A stretch of DNA of 64,000 nucleotides from positions 1 through 64,000 of the forward strand of contig NZ_JOJM01000002.1 in NCBI RefSeq assembly GCF_000720325.1, given 5' to 3'. This document shows positions 1 to 9,371 of the stretch, piece after piece (position 1 is the first letter of the stretch; each line of letters begins with the position of its first letter). The DNA is from Streptomyces sp. NRRL B-1347 (GTDB lineage: Bacteria > Actinomycetota > Actinomycetes > Streptomycetales > Streptomycetaceae). The notes beneath the pieces are model-generated. The model searched no databases. It was not told where the DNA came from and saw nothing but the letters and a program-made list of their open reading frames with translations. Position numbers and translations under genes: made by a program.

Positions 1-45
1 TCGCAGGGCAAGGCTGGGGAGATACGGGCGGGCGGGTGGGAGAAC

Positions 46-117
46 CCGCCGCGGAGCGGCGGAGAACCCCGGCCCGCCGCGGAGCGGCGGAGAGGCCCGG
101 CCGCCGCGGAGCGGCGG
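46..117. repeat. Three direct copies of a 17-bp GC palindrome
   Basis: The 17-mer CCGCCGCGGAGCGGCGG occurs at 46-62, 74-90 and 101-117, at a spacing of 27-28 bp. Each copy can fold into a 5-bp hairpin. They lie just upstream of the xseA promoter. No gene is visible in 1-148. They may be a terminator remnant for an off-window gene or simply low-complexity sequence. Confidence 0.6.
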
Positions 118-136
118 CGCTGTCCGCCCCGACGGC

Positions 137-142
137 TAGTCT
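137..142 (+). promoter_or_regulatory. -10 box of leaderless xseA
   Basis: TAGTCT lies exactly six bases before the xseA ATG, so transcription would start at or next to the start codon. There is no Shine-Dalgarno sequence between. No convincing -35 box is seen. Confidence 0.5.
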
Positions 143-148
143 CACGGC

Positions 149-1357
149 ATGGGTTTGAACACGTCCGCCGACACCCCCCTCCCCGTAGGCGAGGTCTCGC
201 GCCTCATCGGCGGCTGGATCGACCGGCTCGGCGCCGTGTGGGTCGAGGGGCAGATCACTCAGCTGTCCCGGCGCCCCGGCGCGGGCGTGGTCTTCATGAC
301 GCTGCGCGACCCGTCGCACGACATCTCGGTGAGCGTCACGTGCTACCGCCAGGTGTTCGACGCGGTCGCGGACGTCGTGTCCGAGGGCGCCCGCGTCGTC
401 GTGCACGCCAAGCCGGAGTGGTACGCGCCGCGCGGCCAGCTGTCCCTGCGGGCGGCGGAGATAAGGCCGGTCGGGGTCGGTGAGCTGCTCGCCCGGCTGG
501 AGCAGCTGAAGAAGACGCTCGCCGGGGAGGGCCTGTTCGCCGCCGACCGCAAGCGGCCGCTGCCGTTCCTGCCGCAGCTGATCGGCCTGGTCTGCGGCCG
601 CGCCTCCGCCGCGGAGCGCGACGTCCTGGAGAACGCCAGGCACCGCTGGCCCGCGGTCCGCTTCGAGGTGCGCAACGTGGCGGTGCAGGGCGTGCACGCG
701 GTGCCGCAGGTGGTGCAGGCCGTCAAGGAGCTCGACGAGCACGCCGAGGTCGACGTGATCGTCGTGGCGCGCGGCGGCGGCAGCGTGGAGGACCTCCTGC
801 CGTTCTCGGACGAGCAGCTGGTGCGGACGGTCGCCGCGTGCCGTACGCCGGTCGTGTCGGCGATCGGCCACGAGCCGGACAACCCGCTCCTCGACCACGT
901 GGCGGACCTGCGCGCCTCGACGCCGACCGACGCCGCGAAGAAGGTCGTACCGGACGTCGGCGAGGAGCTGGAGCGGGTCGCGTTCCTGCGGGAGCGGGCG
1001 CGGCGCAGCGTGGCGGCGTTCCTGGAGCGCGAGGAGCGGGGCCTGGCGCACGCCCTCGCCCGGCCGTGCATGGAGCAGCCGCACCGCATGGTCGAGGAGC
1101 GCGAGGAGCAGGTCACGGCGTACGTGGACCGGGCGAGGCGCACGCTCGGGCACCTCCTCGACCGCGCGGAGTCGGAGCTGACCCACACGCACGCGCGCGT
1201 GGTGGCGCTCTCCCCCAAGGCCACGCTCCAGCGGGGGTACGCGGTGCTGCAGAAGCAGGACGGCGCCGTCGTGCGGGCGGCGGACGAGGTGACGGGCGGC
1301 GAGGAGCTGCGCGCGCGGGTCGCCGAAGGCGAATTCCCGGTACGGGTCGACATCTAG
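149..1357 (+). CDS. xseA: Exodeoxyribonuclease VII large subunit
   Basis: This is the catalytic subunit of exonuclease VII, which degrades single-stranded DNA from either end to short oligonucleotides in repair and mismatch processing. The 402-residue protein has the N-terminal OB-fold (about residues 10-105) and the central family domain with the Gly-rich stretch [18 protein letters not shown]. The motif [13 protein letters not shown] and the coiled-coil C-terminal half follow; the length is usual. The next gene is the small subunit, nine bases downstream, so the two form an operon. The ATG follows a -10-like TAGTCT by six bases and has no ribosome-binding site, which suggests leaderless translation. 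The assignment is secure. Confidence 0.97.
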   Translation: MGLNTSADTPLPVGEVSRLIGGWIDRLGAVWVEGQITQLSRRPGAGVVFMTLRDPSHDISVSVTCYRQVFDAVADVVSEGARVVVHAKPEWYAPRGQLSLRAAEIRPVGVGELLARLEQLKKTLAGEGLFAADRKRPLPFLPQLIGLVCGRASAAERDVLENARHRWPAVRFEVRNVAVQGVHAVPQVVQAVKELDEHAEVDVIVVARGGGSVEDLLPFSDEQLVRTVAACRTPVVSAIGHEPDNPLLDHVADLRASTPTDAAKKVVPDVGEELERVAFLRERARRSVAAFLEREERGLAHALARPCMEQPHRMVEEREEQVTAYVDRARRTLGHLLDRAESELTHTHARVVALSPKATLQRGYAVLQKQDGAVVRAADEVTGGEELRARVAEGEFPVRVDI

Positions 1358-1366
1358 GGTGGGCGC

Positions 1367-1591
1367 ATGACCAGCAAGACGGACGAAACCGCCGGTACGG
1401 CGGGCGCGCTCGGCTACGAGCAGGCGCGGGACGAGCTCATCGAGGTGGTACGCCGCCTGGAGGCCGGAGGCACCTCGCTCGAGGAGTCCCTGGCCCTGTG
1501 GGAGCGGGGCGAGGAGCTGGCGGCGGTGTGCCGGCGCTGGCTGGAGGGCGCCCGGGCCCGGCTGGACGCCGCGCTGGCCGACGAGGACTGA
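1367..1591 (+). CDS. xseB: Exodeoxyribonuclease VII small subunit
   Basis: A 74-residue, mostly helical acidic protein with the family core [20 protein letters not shown] followed by [17 protein letters not shown]. The small subunit coats the long helical arm of XseA to form the exonuclease VII holoenzyme. It begins nine bases after the xseA stop with a GGGTGGG ribosome-binding sequence ahead of the ATG, so it is translated from the same mRNA. The N-terminus has about 12 extra Thr/Ala-rich residues, common in Streptomyces. Its size matches the family. Confidence 0.95.
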   Translation: MTSKTDETAGTAGALGYEQARDELIEVVRRLEAGGTSLEESLALWERGEELAAVCRRWLEGARARLDAALADED

Positions 1592-1694
1592 GGCCCGGCC
1601 GCAACGGGCCCGCCCCGCCCCGCCCCGGCGGAGCCCGCCCGCCCCGCACCACCCCGCCCCGGATGTTGCGTAGCTCACCTCGCCCCGACTTTAG

Positions 1695-1723
1695 TTGAAG
1701 ATTGAACCTCACTGGCGTAAGGT
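1695..1723 (+). promoter_or_regulatory. Sigma-70 type promoter for the nitroreductase gene
   Basis: TTGAAG (1695-1700) and TAAGGT (1718-1723) are separated by 17 bases, a good vegetative promoter layout. The -35 box is part of a short tandem TTGAAgaTTGAAc that could also be a regulator site. It predicts a leader of about 70 nt before the ATG at 1801. Confidence 0.55.
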
Positions 1724-1800
1724 CATCCTCACGTCCCCGCTCCATGACGTACGGCCCGCCGCCGTACGACGACGCTCTGAGATTGAGAAGGCTGAAACAG

Positions 1801-2391
1801 ATGTCCCTCGTTCTTGACCCCGCCGCCCAGGACCTGCTCTTCCGCGAGGCCCGCACCGCCAACACCTTCACCGACGAGCCCGTCAGCGACGAGCAGATCC
1901 AGGCCATCTACGACCTGGTCAAGTTCGGCCCGACCGCGTTCAACCAGTCGCCGCTGCGCGTGACCCTGGTGCGTTCGCCGGAGGCCCGCGAGCGCCTCGT
2001 GCAGCACATGGCCGAGGGCAACCGCCCGAAGACCCTGACGGCCCCGCTCGTCGCCATCCTGTCGGCGGACAACGAGTTCCACGAGGAGCTGCCGGAGCTC
2101 TTCCCGCACTTCCCGCAGGCCAAGGACGTCTTCTTCGCCGAGCGCCCGGCCCGTGAGCAGGCCGCCGGTCTGAACGCCGCGCTGCAGGCCGCCTACTTCA
2201 TCGTCGGCATCCGCGCCGCGGGCCTCGCCGCGGGCCCGATGACCGGGCTCGACTTCGCGGGCGTGCAGAAGGAGTTCCTGGACGACGACCACACCCCGCT
2301 GATGGTCGTGAACATCGGCAAGCCGGGCGACGACGCCTGGTTCCCGCGCTCCCCGCGCCTCGCGTACGACCAGGTCATCACGACCGTCTGA
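1801..2391 (+). CDS. Nitroreductase family protein, RutE/malonic semialdehyde reductase type
   Basis: A 196-residue FMN-dependent oxidoreductase of the nitroreductase fold. The N-terminal RTANTFTDEPVSDEQ and the flavin-contact stretch KFGPTAFNQSPLR (about residues 40-52) are typical of the RutE/HadB subgroup, which reduces malonic semialdehyde or quinone/nitro substrates with NAD(P)H. The C-terminus contains a GLAAGPMTGLDF motif. The ATG at 1801 is preferred over an in-frame upstream start at 1702 because family similarity starts there and AGAAGG lies 11 bases upstream. It has its own promoter and terminator, so it looks monocistronic. The exact substrate cannot be told; no other pyrimidine-degradation (rut) genes are near. 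Confidence 0.85.
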   Translation: MSLVLDPAAQDLLFREARTANTFTDEPVSDEQIQAIYDLVKFGPTAFNQSPLRVTLVRSPEARERLVQHMAEGNRPKTLTAPLVAILSADNEFHEELPELFPHFPQAKDVFFAERPAREQAAGLNAALQAAYFIVGIRAAGLAAGPMTGLDFAGVQKEFLDDDHTPLMVVNIGKPGDDAWFPRSPRLAYDQVITTV

Positions 2392-2431
2392 GCGAGCGAC
2401 GCCCCGCGGCGCACCACCCCGCACCGCACGT

Positions 2432-2464
2432 CAGAGGCCCCCGGCACGTCGCCGGGGGCCTCTG
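2432..2464. terminator. Bidirectional terminator hairpin
   Basis: A perfect 14-bp inverted repeat, CAGAGGCCCCCGGC with loop ACGTC, lies between the convergent nitroreductase and DUF4245 genes. There is no T-run, as usual in Streptomyces. Confidence 0.8.
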
Positions 2465-2510
2465 GCCGTCACGGGGTGCGCTCACCGCGGTGAGCGCGGA
2501 GCCGCGCGGG

Positions 2511-3068
2511 TCAGCCCGCCTTGACCGGCTCCACCGGGGTCCGCTTCATCTCCAGGGACTGCGCCATCGTCGACAGCTGGCCGAACGGGGCCGAACCGAG
2601 GACCACGGTCGTGGCGCCCTTGTCCTGGAGCACGAGGGCGTTGTAGCGCGCGCCCTTGTAGCGCTGCCACGTCTTGCCCGCGATCTTCTCCGTCGCGTCC
2701 GTCTTCCGGGCCTCCTGCGTGGCCTCGTCGATGAACTCGGACGGCTTGCCGGTGGACTGCTTGACGGCCACGTACTCACCGGCCGGGTCGAGGAAGCCCA
2801 GGTGCCAGCTGTTGTGGGCCGCCCCGTTGTACCGGACCGAGGTGGGCTTCCAGGACGCCGGCAGGCCGCTGGGGGCCGCCACCGGATATGGCGCCGCCCG
2901 CCGGGCCGTCAGGAGCTCGACGCGGTAGTCGACCCGCTCGACCGGGTCCTTGGACTCGTCGTGCGGGATGAAGACGTAGATGGCCGCCACGACGATGCCG
3001 ATGACGGCCATCGAGAGCAGCATGTTCCGCACGGTCTGTTTGCCAGTTCTGCCTGCCACGCCCCCCAT
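2511..3068 (-). CDS. DUF4245 family membrane-anchored protein
   Basis: A 185-residue protein with one N-terminal membrane segment (about residues 15-33, [18 protein letters not shown]) and an extracytoplasmic domain matching the actinobacterial DUF4245 family. The family features seen are the block [14 protein letters not shown] and a conserved Trp-rich region near WHLGFL and WQRYKG. The function is unknown. It is divergent from glpX, sharing a 150-bp promoter region, an arrangement I recall as conserved in Streptomyces. That suggests co-regulation rather than a shared pathway. No signal-peptidase site is obvious, so it probably stays anchored. Confidence 0.8.
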   Translation of the reverse strand: MGGVAGRTGKQTVRNMLLSMAVIGIVVAAIYVFIPHDESKDPVERVDYRVELLTARRAAPYPVAAPSGLPASWKPTSVRYNGAAHNSWHLGFLDPAGEYVAVKQSTGKPSEFIDEATQEARKTDATEKIAGKTWQRYKGARYNALVLQDKGATTVVLGSAPFGQLSTMAQSLEMKRTPVEPVKAG

Positions 3069-3219
3069 CGTCGCAGGTCCCCGGCGGGGCTCTCGCGCGG
3101 CCCCTCCCGTCCCGCGCGCCCGCTCATGCGTGGGGCCCCCTGCTCACTTTGTCGACCTGCGGATAGAGTCAAGGCATCACCCTCATCCGGCCGTCGTCGT
3201 ATCAGAAAGGTGCGTCTCG

Positions 3220-4254
3220 ATGACCGAGCATCACCACCTGCCGTCCGAATTGGAGGTCTCCCCGGAGGCCCCCGACCGCAACCTCGCCCTGGAACTGGTC
3301 CGGGTCACCGAGGCCGCCGCCATGGCCGCGGGCCGCTGGGTCGGCCGCGGCGACAAGAACGGAGCGGACGGCGCGGCCGTGCGCGCCATGCGGACCCTCG
3401 TCCACACCGTCTCGATGAACGGCGTCGTCGTCATCGGCGAGGGCGAGAAGGACGAGGCGCCGATGCTCTTCAACGGAGAGCGCATCGGCGACGGCACCGG
3501 CGCCGAGGTCGACATCGCCGTCGACCCGATCGACGGCACCACCCTCACCGCCAAGGGCATGCCGAACGCGATCGCCGTGCTCGCCGCCGCCGACCGCGGC
3601 ACCATGTTCGACCCGTCCGCCGTCTTCTACATGGACAAGCTGGTCACCGGCCCCGAGGCCGCCGACTACGTGGACATCAACGCCCCGGTGTCGGTGAACA
3701 TCCGCCGCGTCGCCAAGGCCAAGAAGTCCGCCCCCGAGGACGTCACGGTCGTCATCCTGGACCGGCCCCGGCACGAGGGCATCGTCAAGGAGATCCGCGA
3801 GACCGGCGCGCGCATCAAGTTCATCTCCGACGGCGACGTGGCCGGTTCCGTCATGGCCGTGCGCGAGGGCACCGGCGTCGACCTGCTCATGGGCGTCGGC
3901 GGCACCCCTGAGGGCATCATCAGCGCCTGCGCCATCAAGTGCCTGGGCGGCGTCATCCAGGGCAAGCTGTGGCCCAAGGACGACGCGGAGAAGCAGCGCG
4001 CGCTCGACGCGGGCCACGACCTGGACCGCACGCTCACCACGAACGACCTGGTCAGCGGCGAGAACGTGTTCTTCGTCGCGACCGGCATCACCGACGGCGA
4101 GCTGCTCCGCGGCGTGCGCTACGGCGCCGAGATGGCCTCGACCCAGTCCCTGGTCATGCGCTCCAAGTCCGGCACCATCCGGAAGATCGACTCCGACCAC
4201 CGGCTCGCGAAGCTGCGCGCCTACAGCGCGATCGACTTCGACCGGGCCAAGTAG
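3220..4254 (+). CDS. glpX: Class II fructose-1,6-bisphosphatase
   Basis: A 344-residue gluconeogenic phosphatase that hydrolyses fructose-1,6-bisphosphate to fructose-6-phosphate. The metal-dependent phosphatase signatures are visible: [13 protein letters not shown] and the [12 protein letters not shown] motif near residues 100-115. [13 protein letters not shown] near the N-terminus is typical of GlpX. It is the only class of FBPase found in most actinobacteria. The ATG at 3220 follows AGAAAGG by nine bases; upstream in-frame starts lie in the DUF4245 promoter region and lack family similarity. The gene is followed by a strong terminator. Confidence 0.96.
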   Translation: MTEHHHLPSELEVSPEAPDRNLALELVRVTEAAAMAAGRWVGRGDKNGADGAAVRAMRTLVHTVSMNGVVVIGEGEKDEAPMLFNGERIGDGTGAEVDIAVDPIDGTTLTAKGMPNAIAVLAAADRGTMFDPSAVFYMDKLVTGPEAADYVDINAPVSVNIRRVAKAKKSAPEDVTVVILDRPRHEGIVKEIRETGARIKFISDGDVAGSVMAVREGTGVDLLMGVGGTPEGIISACAIKCLGGVIQGKLWPKDDAEKQRALDAGHDLDRTLTTNDLVSGENVFFVATGITDGELLRGVRYGAEMASTQSLVMRSKSGTIRKIDSDHRLAKLRAYSAIDFDRAK

Positions 4255-4312
4255 TCAGGCCGGACGGGCGGGCCAAGTAGACCCACCCCGCGCGGCGGCG
4301 AACCGCGCGCAG

Positions 4313-4350
4313 ACGACGGGGGCGCTCCGTGCGGGGAGCGCCCCCGTTGT
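4313..4350. terminator. Terminator between glpX and the WhiB-like gene
   Basis: A 16-bp stem, left arm ACGACGGGGGCGCTCC, with a 6-nt loop and one G-T pair on the right arm. It separates convergent genes and can serve both strands. Confidence 0.75.
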
Positions 4351-4405
4351 CGTACGTCGTACGCGCCCGAGGTCCCGGGTCGTGCGGCCGGGCGGCGTGC
4401 GGGTG

Positions 4406-4822
4406 CTAACCCGCGGCCGCGACCGCGCCGGTCGCCGTGCGGGTCGCCTTCTTCAGCTCCAGGTCGCGCCGGCGGCGGCGGGCCAGGACCACCCGGCGCT
4501 CGGCGGCGGTCAGACCGCCCCACACGCCGTACGGCTCGGGCTGGAGCAGGGCGTGCTCGCGGCACTCGACCATCACGGGACAGCGCGCGCAGACCCGCTT
4601 CGCGGCCTCCTCGCGGGAGAGGCGCGCGGCGGTGGGCTCCTTGGACGGAGCGAAGAACAGACCGGCCTCGTCGCGACGGCAGACGGCGTCGGAGTGCCAT
4701 GGGTTGTCCTGGTCCCGCTCGCGCACTGGCACCCCGCCCCACGCAGCCGGCTGCGCTCGTGCAGAGGAGGCCCCCTCGGCCGGGGCGGCGACCTGCAGGG
4801 ACTGATGCGTCGGTTGCAGCAC
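4406..4822 (-). CDS. WhiB-family iron-sulfur regulator (WblI-like)
   Basis: A 138-residue Wbl protein. The four cluster-ligating cysteines are Cys48, Cys78, Cys81 and Cys87 (CxxCx5C in CARCPVMVEC). They are followed by the G[VI]WGG turn (YGVWGG) and a basic C-terminal segment ARRRRRDLELKK that would bind DNA. Such proteins act with the principal sigma factor as redox- or NO-responsive regulators. Next to glpX its position matches what I recall of S. coelicolor wblI (SCO5046), a paralogue choice that is inference. The GTG start at 4822 has AGGAG seven bases upstream. The 47 residues before the first Cys are longer than in minimal Wbl proteins. Confidence 0.9.
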   Translation of the reverse strand: MLQPTHQSLQVAAPAEGASSARAQPAAWGGVPVRERDQDNPWHSDAVCRRDEAGLFFAPSKEPTAARLSREEAAKRVCARCPVMVECREHALLQPEPYGVWGGLTAAERRVVLARRRRRDLELKKATRTATGAVAAAG

Positions 4823-5003
4823 GGTCTACTCCTGACGACGGCTTCGCGAGCGAGAGACGATGCACGAAGCTCTACCCGCTGTGTGCGGGCCTATGCACTG
4901 CGTCCCGGTGCACGGAAGTTCCGGTTCCTGATACCGGGTCCGCCTGGCCGAAACGTGCCGTCGCCCTGGAGCCGTCGCGCGCGCCGGGCGCGCGGCGGCG
5001 TAC

Positions 5004-5678
5004 TCAGCCCTCCTGGCGTTTGCGCAGCAAGCCGCGCAGGTCGCGGATGAGCTTGCCGCGCCGCGGGCGGGCCGTGAGGTCGCCGAAGACGGTGAAGCCC
5101 TCCACGAAGACCACCGGAGCGTCGCGCTCCGCCGATTCGAGGGTGTCCACTTCGAAGGTGCCGAAGACAGCGGTGCCGCGGCCGCGCAGCGACACGTTCT
5201 CCGGGACGCGGACCTTCACGTCGCCGAAGACGGCGAAGCCCTTGACGACGACCTGCCGGTGCCGGAACGTCGCCTCGCTGAGGTCGATGACCACGTCGCC
5301 GAAGACGGCGTACGCGTGCGTGCGGCGACCGGGGCTCCAGCGGCCCCTGCGGATCGCGTCGCTGAAGATCCCGTACAGCGTGTCGTCGGCGCTCTCGGGG
5401 ATCGCGCCCGGCGACGGGCGCGCGGGGGCCTTCGTGAAGGAGGTCCTGCCGCCGGGGCCCTCGGGGTCCGGCAGGTCCGCCAGCTGCGGCTCGATCTCGG
5501 CGAGCGTCTTCGCTCCATAGACACCGTCGAGCCGCTCGCTGTGCTCCTGCGGGTCGATGCGGCCCGTGGCCAGCGCGTCCGCGAGGACGTCGGCGGCCCG
5601 CTCTCGATCGGCGTCCGAGGCCCTGAGCTGCGGCGGGGCCGTGGTGGGAGGGGTCGGGGAACGCTTCTCTAGGTCCAC
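5004..5678 (-). CDS. DUF1707 / LiaF-like C-terminal domain protein
   Basis: A 224-residue protein with an N-terminal DUF1707 (SHOCT-like) domain, [19 protein letters not shown] through the region about residues 18-70. A C-terminal beta-helix-like domain (about 118-215) has the repeated signature xVFGDV ([30 protein letters not shown]) of cell-wall-active antibiotic response (LiaF/DUF2154) proteins. There is no membrane segment. The function is unknown; the family is linked to envelope stress sensing. The GTG start has no ribosome-binding site, and TAGTCT lies six bases upstream, so the mRNA is probably leaderless. Confidence 0.8.
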   Translation of the reverse strand: MDLEKRSPTPPTTAPPQLRASDADRERAADVLADALATGRIDPQEHSERLDGVYGAKTLAEIEPQLADLPDPEGPGGRTSFTKAPARPSPGAIPESADDTLYGIFSDAIRRGRWSPGRRTHAYAVFGDVVIDLSEATFRHRQVVVKGFAVFGDVKVRVPENVSLRGRGTAVFGTFEVDTLESAERDAPVVFVEGFTVFGDLTARPRRGKLIRDLRGLLRKRQEG

Positions 5679-5696
5679 GGCGCCAGACTACCCAAA

Positions 5697-5710
5697 CGCG
5701 ATAGATCGCG
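5697..5710. promoter_or_regulatory. Operator-like inverted repeat upstream of DUF1707 gene
   Basis: CGCGATAGATCGCG is a perfect inverted repeat of CGCGAT around AG. It lies 19-32 bases before the DUF1707 start codon, in the spacer just upstream of its TAGTCT -10 box. That is where a repressor would block RNA polymerase. The binding protein is unknown. Confidence 0.45.
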
Positions 5711-5745
5711 ACTACCCCTCGATGGGCCGCGAATGCTCCGCGCAC

Positions 5746-5764
5746 CCAAGTGAGCCTTACCTCA
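5746..5764 (-). promoter_or_regulatory. Iron box (DmdR/IdeR/DtxR-type) upstream of fumB
   Basis: Read on the minus strand the 19-mer is TGAGGTAAGGCTCACTTGG. It matches 14 of 19 positions of the actinobacterial iron box TTAGGTTAGGCTCACCTAA, including the whole core AGGCTCAC. It lies about 100 bases before the fumB start codon and just upstream of a TACGCT -10 candidate (5790-5795). It would be bound by a Fe2+-loaded DmdR-type regulator. Confidence 0.55.
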
Positions 5765-5856
5765 CCAGCACCCCGCTCCCCGCCCGTTCTACGCTGGTCG
5801 GGCGCCGCCAATGGAGGCGAGCGCCGCGCTGTCTGCCAAGTGAGGAATTGGGCGTC

Positions 5857-7524
<1,668 letters not shown>

Positions 7525-7620
7525 CGCGTGCGGGCGGCGGGGGATGGATTTCGCCCCCGCCGCCCCTACCCGTCCCGTCACCAGGGGCTGTGCCCCTTCT
7601 ACCCCCACGTGCGGGTCGGT

Positions 7621-7660
7621 TGTGGCTGGGCGCGCAGTTCCCCGCGCCCCTTCGGGGCGC
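7621..7660 (+). repeat. Dispersed spacer element, copy A
   Basis: A 40-bp copy of an element also found at 22691-22736 and 24986-25031. It contains GCGCAGTTCCCCGCGCCCC and ends in the hairpin GCGCCCC-TTC-GGGGCGC. It lies between the convergent fumB and SGNH hydrolase genes and ends five bases from the latter's stop codon. It could act as a terminator. Confidence 0.8.
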
Positions 7661-7665
7661 GTCTC

Positions 7666-9219
7666 TTACGCGAACCGCTGGTTCGCCGCGTGTGTGCACT
7701 TCTGGAGGCGCAGCGGGTCCTTCGGGCCTGACAAGGTCAGGCAGAGCTCCGTCGCCGCAGCGGGGCGCAGGGTGCCGGACTGGCGCACGAACTTCTGGTT
7801 GGTGCCGCCGTGGCAGTTCCAGAGGGTGACGGCGGCACCCTCCTTGTACGCGCCCTCGGGCACGTCCACGCAGCGGTCGTGCGTCAGGCCGGTGCGCAGG
7901 GCCTGCTGCTCGGTGTCGTACCACCAGGTCTGGTTGCGGTTGCCGGTGCAGTCCCAGCCCTGGACCTTGGTGCCGTTGCGGCTGTTGGAGGCGTCGGCGT
8001 CGAGGCAGGAGCCGGTGGCCTCGTTCTTCAGGGGCCCGAACGCGTCGTCCCAGCCGCCCTTGTGGAGCTTGGCACTGCCCGTGCTCGCCGGGTCCGCGCA
8101 GCCGCCCTCCGCCCAGCCCGAGTCGTAGAGCTGGGTGAGGCAGGACGCGAAGGCGCCGTGGCCGCGGGCGTTGGGGTGGAAGGACTGGCGCACCGAGTTG
8201 GAGTCCGGCGGGAAGGGGTTGGACAGCTCGACGTACAGGCCCCGCGCCCAGGTGTCCTCCGTGCAGACCTCGTGGCCGTGGAAGAGCCGGGAGTTGTCGA
8301 GGTAGGTGGCCCCGGTGCTGCGCGCGGCCTGCCGGATGCCGCGCTCGAAGGCGGGCACGGCCTCGTTGCGGCCCCACTGGGTGTCGGAGTCGTAGCCGAG
8401 GCCCCCGCAGGCCAGCTTGCCCGGGAAGTTCGGGTTGTCGCGGAAGTCGGGGCCGATCGGGCTCGGGTAGCCCATGACGACCAGCTTGTAGTCGCTGCCG
8501 GAGTACCCGGCCTGGCTCATGACGGTGCGCAGGTCGCGGACCGTCTGCTCGACCTTCGGCACGAGCGCGTCGACGCGGGCCTGCCAGCCGCCCGCGTACT
8601 TGGGCGCGCACGGGCCCTGGAGGGTGAGGTAGCGGGTCACGCAGTCGGTCATGACGGGGGCGAACTGGAGGTCGTCGTTCGCGCCGATCACCAGCATGAT
8701 CGCCTTGATCCTGGTGTTGCGGGCCTTGATGGCCAGGTTGTCGCTCTGCACCAGCTCGTCGGCGTACTGCTGCTGCCCGCCGATGCGGACGTTCGCGGTC
8801 GTCGCCCCCGAGCAGGCGACGTTGTACGTGACGTCGACGGGGATGCCCGTGCGGTGGATGGCCGCGTCGGGCGAGCGGTGGCACCAGTTGTCGGGGCCGT
8901 CCGTGCCGGACTCGTAGCGGCCGATGCCCTCGCCGCTGATCTCGCTGTCCCCGAGCGAGATCAGGCCGGTCTTGCGCTCGGCGAGCGGGCGCTCGGCCGC
9001 GTCGCCGTACAGCTTGGTGGCCTCGGCCGCGCGGATCTTCTCCAGGTCCGCGGGCAGCGGGGCGGCCGTCGTGGCCGGACCCTTCGGCCCCGCGGGCGCG
9101 GCCTGGGCGGGTGCCGCCGCGAGGGCGCCGCCGAGCAGGGCCGCCAGGGCCGTGGCGGCGGTGACCGTGGTTCGCAGGCGGCCCGCGCCGCCGTTCCTGA
9201 CGCGTGTCGTGCGCTTCAT
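7666..9219 (-). CDS. Secreted SGNH/GDSL hydrolase with ricin B-type lectin domain
   Basis: A 517-residue exported protein. The N-terminal signal peptide has basic residues, a hydrophobic stretch about 18-35, and cleavage likely after AQA at residue 40. The SGNH hydrolase domain follows: block I SLGDSE with nucleophile Ser92, the block III-like VIGANDD, and a late HPNARGHGAF containing the catalytic His. The last 130 residues form a ricin-type beta-trefoil with the repeated Q-x-W/F motifs NQTW, NQKF and NQRF, expected to bind sugars. The likely role is an extracellular esterase or lipase targeted to a polysaccharide. GGGGAGG lies four bases before the ATG. It converges with fumB. Confidence 0.88.
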   Translation of the reverse strand: MKRTTRVRNGGAGRLRTTVTAATALAALLGGALAAAPAQAAPAGPKGPATTAAPLPADLEKIRAAEATKLYGDAAERPLAERKTGLISLGDSEISGEGIGRYESGTDGPDNWCHRSPDAAIHRTGIPVDVTYNVACSGATTANVRIGGQQQYADELVQSDNLAIKARNTRIKAIMLVIGANDDLQFAPVMTDCVTRYLTLQGPCAPKYAGGWQARVDALVPKVEQTVRDLRTVMSQAGYSGSDYKLVVMGYPSPIGPDFRDNPNFPGKLACGGLGYDSDTQWGRNEAVPAFERGIRQAARSTGATYLDNSRLFHGHEVCTEDTWARGLYVELSNPFPPDSNSVRQSFHPNARGHGAFASCLTQLYDSGWAEGGCADPASTGSAKLHKGGWDDAFGPLKNEATGSCLDADASNSRNGTKVQGWDCTGNRNQTWWYDTEQQALRTGLTHDRCVDVPEGAYKEGAAVTLWNCHGGTNQKFVRQSGTLRPAAATELCLTLSGPKDPLRLQKCTHAANQRFA

Positions 9220-9309
9220 TGCGCCTCCCCGGTTTGGTGTTACCCAGGGTTTTTACTGGTGGGTAGGGGCCTTGGGAATACTCCGAACAAGACAAGAGCT
9301 CAACTTTCC

Positions 9310-9340
9310 GAGGCAGTTGCACGTTCTTTGAGGCAGTTGC
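9310..9340 (+). promoter_or_regulatory. 11-bp direct repeat upstream of fumC
   Basis: GAGGCAGTTGC occurs at 9310-9320 and again at 9330-9340, a period of 20 bp (two helical turns), 32-62 bases before the fumC ATG. This spacing suits a regulator binding one face of the helix. The protein is unknown. Confidence 0.4.
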
Positions 9341-9371
9341 GGACGATACGGAACGGAAGGACAGTCGGACC

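Noticed and set aside
46..117. CRISPR-like array
   Set aside because: Repeats are only 17 bp of GC palindrome with 10-11 bp spacers and no cas genes; more like hairpin repeats.
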